Origin: DATBHZ01 sp036557185
Lineage (GTDB): Bacteria > Actinomycetota > Acidimicrobiia > IMCC26256 > JAENVU01
Direction: 5' to 3'
Length of the DNA: 5,787 nucleotides
Assembly: GCA_036557185.1 (NCBI GenBank)
Contig: DATBHZ010000005.1
Span: forward strand, 1-5,787
Made by a program: the position numbers and the translations under genes
The notes under the pieces: generated by a model
Told to the model about the DNA's origin: nothing
Databases searched by the model: none
Seen by the model: the letters and a program-made list of their open reading frames with translations, nothing else
In this document: piece by piece, positions 5,464 through 5,787 of the stretch
Layout: each line of letters opens with the position of its first letter
How positions within the stretch are numbered: the first letter of the stretch is position 1

Positions 5464-5787
5464 TCGCATCGCGTCGCGCGCCAGGAGACCGAGACGCGGG
5501 GGCCGGCGCTGCGCAGCTTGGGAACGGCGTGCTCCCAGTCGCGCTGCATCGCGCCGCCCATGACCAGGAGGTCTCCCGAGCTCGGTCCGAGGTCGATCGA
5601 GGGCCCGCCGAGCTTGGAGCGAACGAGGAACGGCCGACGGGCGCCCAGCGTGAGGATCGCGACGATCGTGTCGTCGAGCTCGCGCAGCTCGCGGTCGGCG
5701 TGCGGTGCGACGCTGTCGTTGCCTGACCGGTAGTAGTTGAGACCGGGCCCCTGGAGCTCGATCCCGTAGCGGGCCTCGAGCGCCGTG
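5385..5787 (-). CDS. AlkB-like 2-oxoglutarate/Fe(II) dioxygenase, N-terminus outside the window
   Basis: The minus strand is open from the window edge (first full codon at 5786) to a TAG at 5387-5385, 133 codons, with no start inside. Numbered from 5786: TALEARYGIEL at 1-11; LNYYRSGNDS at 16-25, the AlkB substrate-loop region; HAD at 29-31, the HxD iron ligands; SGDLLVMGG at 70-78; DWEHAVPK at 83-90 with H86 as third iron ligand; and RVSVSWR at 97-103 with the 2-oxoglutarate-binding arginines. AlkB proteins oxidatively demethylate alkylated bases in DNA or RNA. A proline (P28) replaces the tryptophan often seen before the HxD histidine. The family normally ends soon after the last arginine; here about 30 extra residues follow, and the last ~25 codons are antisense to the end of the propeller gene (79-base tail-to-tail overlap). 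The catalytic core lies outside the overlap. Family assignment is strong; substrate is not known. Confidence 0.88.
   Translation of the reverse strand, partial: TALEARYGIELQGPGLNYYRSGNDSVAPHADRELRELDDTIVAILTLGARRPFLVRSKLGGPSIDLGPSSGDLLVMGGAMQRDWEHAVPKLRSAGPRVSVSWRATRCDQGTSVGDQPEATTSFGFPEPSAGTR

Noticed and set aside
1..5787. CRISPR array, tRNA/rRNA, insertion sequence or phage attachment site
   Set aside because: No spaced repeats, cloverleaf sequences, transposase motifs or terminal inverted repeats were found by reading both strands.

Overview
The window is about 5.8 kb of dense, GC-rich bacterial DNA. It uses GTG/TTG starts, has strong G/C bias at third codon positions, and its genes abut or overlap. 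The best guess is a high-GC actinobacterium. The lipoprotein-type EfeO, Tat-dependent EfeB and AlkB sequence style fit that, but lineage is inferred from protein style alone.

Layout. (1) Bases 3-2922 hold an EfeUOB-type iron uptake operon on the plus strand: the C-terminal part of the EfeU (FTR1-like) permease, cut by the window edge; EfeO (cupredoxin plus M75 domain); and EfeB (Tat-exported DyP-type heme peroxidase). Two features stand out. EfeU and EfeO are joined in one uninterrupted frame through a hydrophobic segment ending in a lipobox cysteine. The EfeO part then breaks its frame near base 1000, where the 5-bp unit CGACG occurs twice in tandem. Deleting one copy restores a collinear EfeO. 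A C_CCT_TTG heptamer (1013-1019) lies in the phase that a -1 ribosomal slip would need to rejoin the two halves. (2) Bases 2923-3020 are a short spacer with a 10-bp imperfect tandem repeat and a 7-bp all-GC hairpin. (3) Bases 3021-4319 encode a 12-helix major facilitator transporter of unknown substrate. Its end overlaps by 11 bases the start of (4) a single-pass membrane protein with a Lys/Ala-rich cytoplasmic tail and an external TolB-like beta-propeller (4309-5463). (5) On the minus strand, entering from the right edge, lies the C-terminal 133 codons of an AlkB-like 2-oxoglutarate/Fe(II) dioxygenase, ending at 5385 and overlapping the propeller gene tail-to-tail.

How the genes work together. 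In characterised EfeUOB systems EfeO and EfeB act outside the membrane on iron that enters through EfeU; EfeB overlaps the efeO stop by one base and is probably translationally coupled to it. Whether this copy works depends on the frame break being an artefact, a programmed event or a true mutation. The transporter/propeller pair looks like a separate small operon without a known role. The AlkB gene is an unrelated convergent neighbour. I see no RNA genes, CRISPR, insertion sequences or clear signs of horizontal transfer, and no convincing wholly new system. The most notable signal is the fused, frame-broken EfeU-EfeO.
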